From Acidobacterium sp049965615 (lineage in GTDB: Bacteria; Acidobacteriota; Terriglobia; Terriglobales; Acidobacteriaceae): a stretch of DNA of 64,000 bases. The notes under the pieces were generated by a model. It did not search any database, had not been told where the DNA came from, and worked only from the letters and a program-made list of their open reading frames with translations. Position 1 is the first letter of the stretch. Every line of letters begins with the position of its first letter. This document shows positions 63,846 to 64,000 of this stretch, piece after piece. Where the stretch lies: positions 62,001 to 126,000 of the forward strand of contig JBMFWD010000003.1 of assembly GCA_049965615.1 (NCBI GenBank). The letters are read 5' to 3'. Both the position numbers and the translations under genes were made by a program.

Positions 63846-64000
63846 CTACTCCGCCTCCAGTTCCACCAGCACAACGTCCCCATCCACTCGCACCCCATAC
63901 CGCCGCACGCACGCCTTCGGCGTGTGCGAAGCACAGCCCGTCTTCGCGTTGAACGCCCACGCATGCCACGGGCAAACCACATGCCCGTTCTCGATCAGCC
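63846..64000 (-). CDS. Rieske [2Fe-2S] protein, C-terminal fragment (5' end outside window)
   Basis: The last 50 codons of a minus-strand gene that continues beyond the window. It reads ENGHVVCPWHAWAFNAKTG; CPWH is the second half of a Rieske cluster motif (Cys-x-x-His). The fold resembles the small Rieske ferredoxin or NirD-like group, which carries electrons to oxygenases or nitrite reductase. The N-terminal Cys-x-His motif must lie outside, so type and length cannot be judged. It ends 31 bases upstream of the ParD-like gene start, with the palindrome in between. Confidence 0.8.
   Translation of the reverse strand, partial: LIENGHVVCPWHAWAFNAKTGCASHTPKACVRRYGVRVDGDVVLVELEAE

Noticed and set aside
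63815..63982. A 56-codon extension of the ParD-like antitoxin
   Set aside because: It reads the Rieske gene in another frame, crosses the palindrome and gives an Arg/Trp-rich sequence without a match to the family start.

Overview
The window is a gene-dense, GC-rich stretch of bacterial chromosome holding about 58 protein genes, with no rRNA, tRNA, CRISPR array or insertion sequence that I could see. The gene content fits an acidobacterium of the Acidobacteriaceae/Terriglobia type, judged from protein style and not from a search: a gap-pgk-tpi glycolytic block, an M1 metallopeptidase, an SMC protein with a large head insertion, a sigma-54 activator, many TTG/GTG starts behind good Shine-Dalgarno sites, and envelope proteins with Gly/Ala/Pro-rich low-complexity tracts. 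Assignment to this phylum is an inference.

Layout. 1-5.8 kb: the 3'-truncated end of a P-loop kinase gene on the minus strand, then gap, ridA, pgk, a BrnT/CopG toxin-antitoxin pair wedged in on the opposite strand, tpiA and a YfcE-type phosphoesterase. 5.9-11.5 kb (minus): M1 aminopeptidase, a small membrane protein, a CorC/HlyC-type protein and an orphan DppB-like permease. 11.6-14.3 kb: a 75-residue protein, then a secreted fasciclin protein divergent from a sigK-rskA pair. 14.4-20.6 kb (minus): a tight array of dipeptidase, mobA, an MlaF-like ATPase, a lipocalin-like protein, nadE and a DsbA-like protein. 20.8-25.3 kb: a rhodanese, then a sigma-54 response regulator, its histidine kinase and a lipoprotein. 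25.3-36.8 kb: nadK and tlyA, ppgK, carA-carB, a TolC-type outer membrane factor, truA and an M20 peptidase. 37-46.7 kb: a beta-barrel protein, smc, purC, cvpA, a Fis-like regulator, a HAD phosphatase and a secretin-like protein. 46.8-53.7 kb: inositol phosphate synthase, a DedA protein, nth, and the hemX-hemA-hemC-hemD operon. 53.8-60.3 kb: mutS-nagZ-anmK-peptide-binding protein, with stop/start overlaps at every junction. 60.4-62.8 kb: groES-groEL behind a CIRCE element. 62.8-64 kb: a ParD-like/zeta-type toxin-antitoxin pair and the 3' end of a Rieske protein gene.

The most informative signals are regulatory. (1) The fasciclin gene and sigK-rskA are divergent, and each is preceded by the same element, CAATCC-N17-CGTA, which predicts a self-contained SigK regulon. 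(2) The beta-barrel gene at 37.1 kb has a near-consensus -24/-12 (sigma-54) promoter, and a sigma-54 activator is encoded 15 kb away. (3) groES has a canonical promoter running straight into a CIRCE operator. (4) The ParD-like/zeta pair has a perfect 7-3-7 palindrome just upstream of its first gene. At the level of systems, the nagZ-anmK-solute-binding-protein cluster looks like a peptidoglycan-fragment salvage unit whose importer is not fully encoded here.
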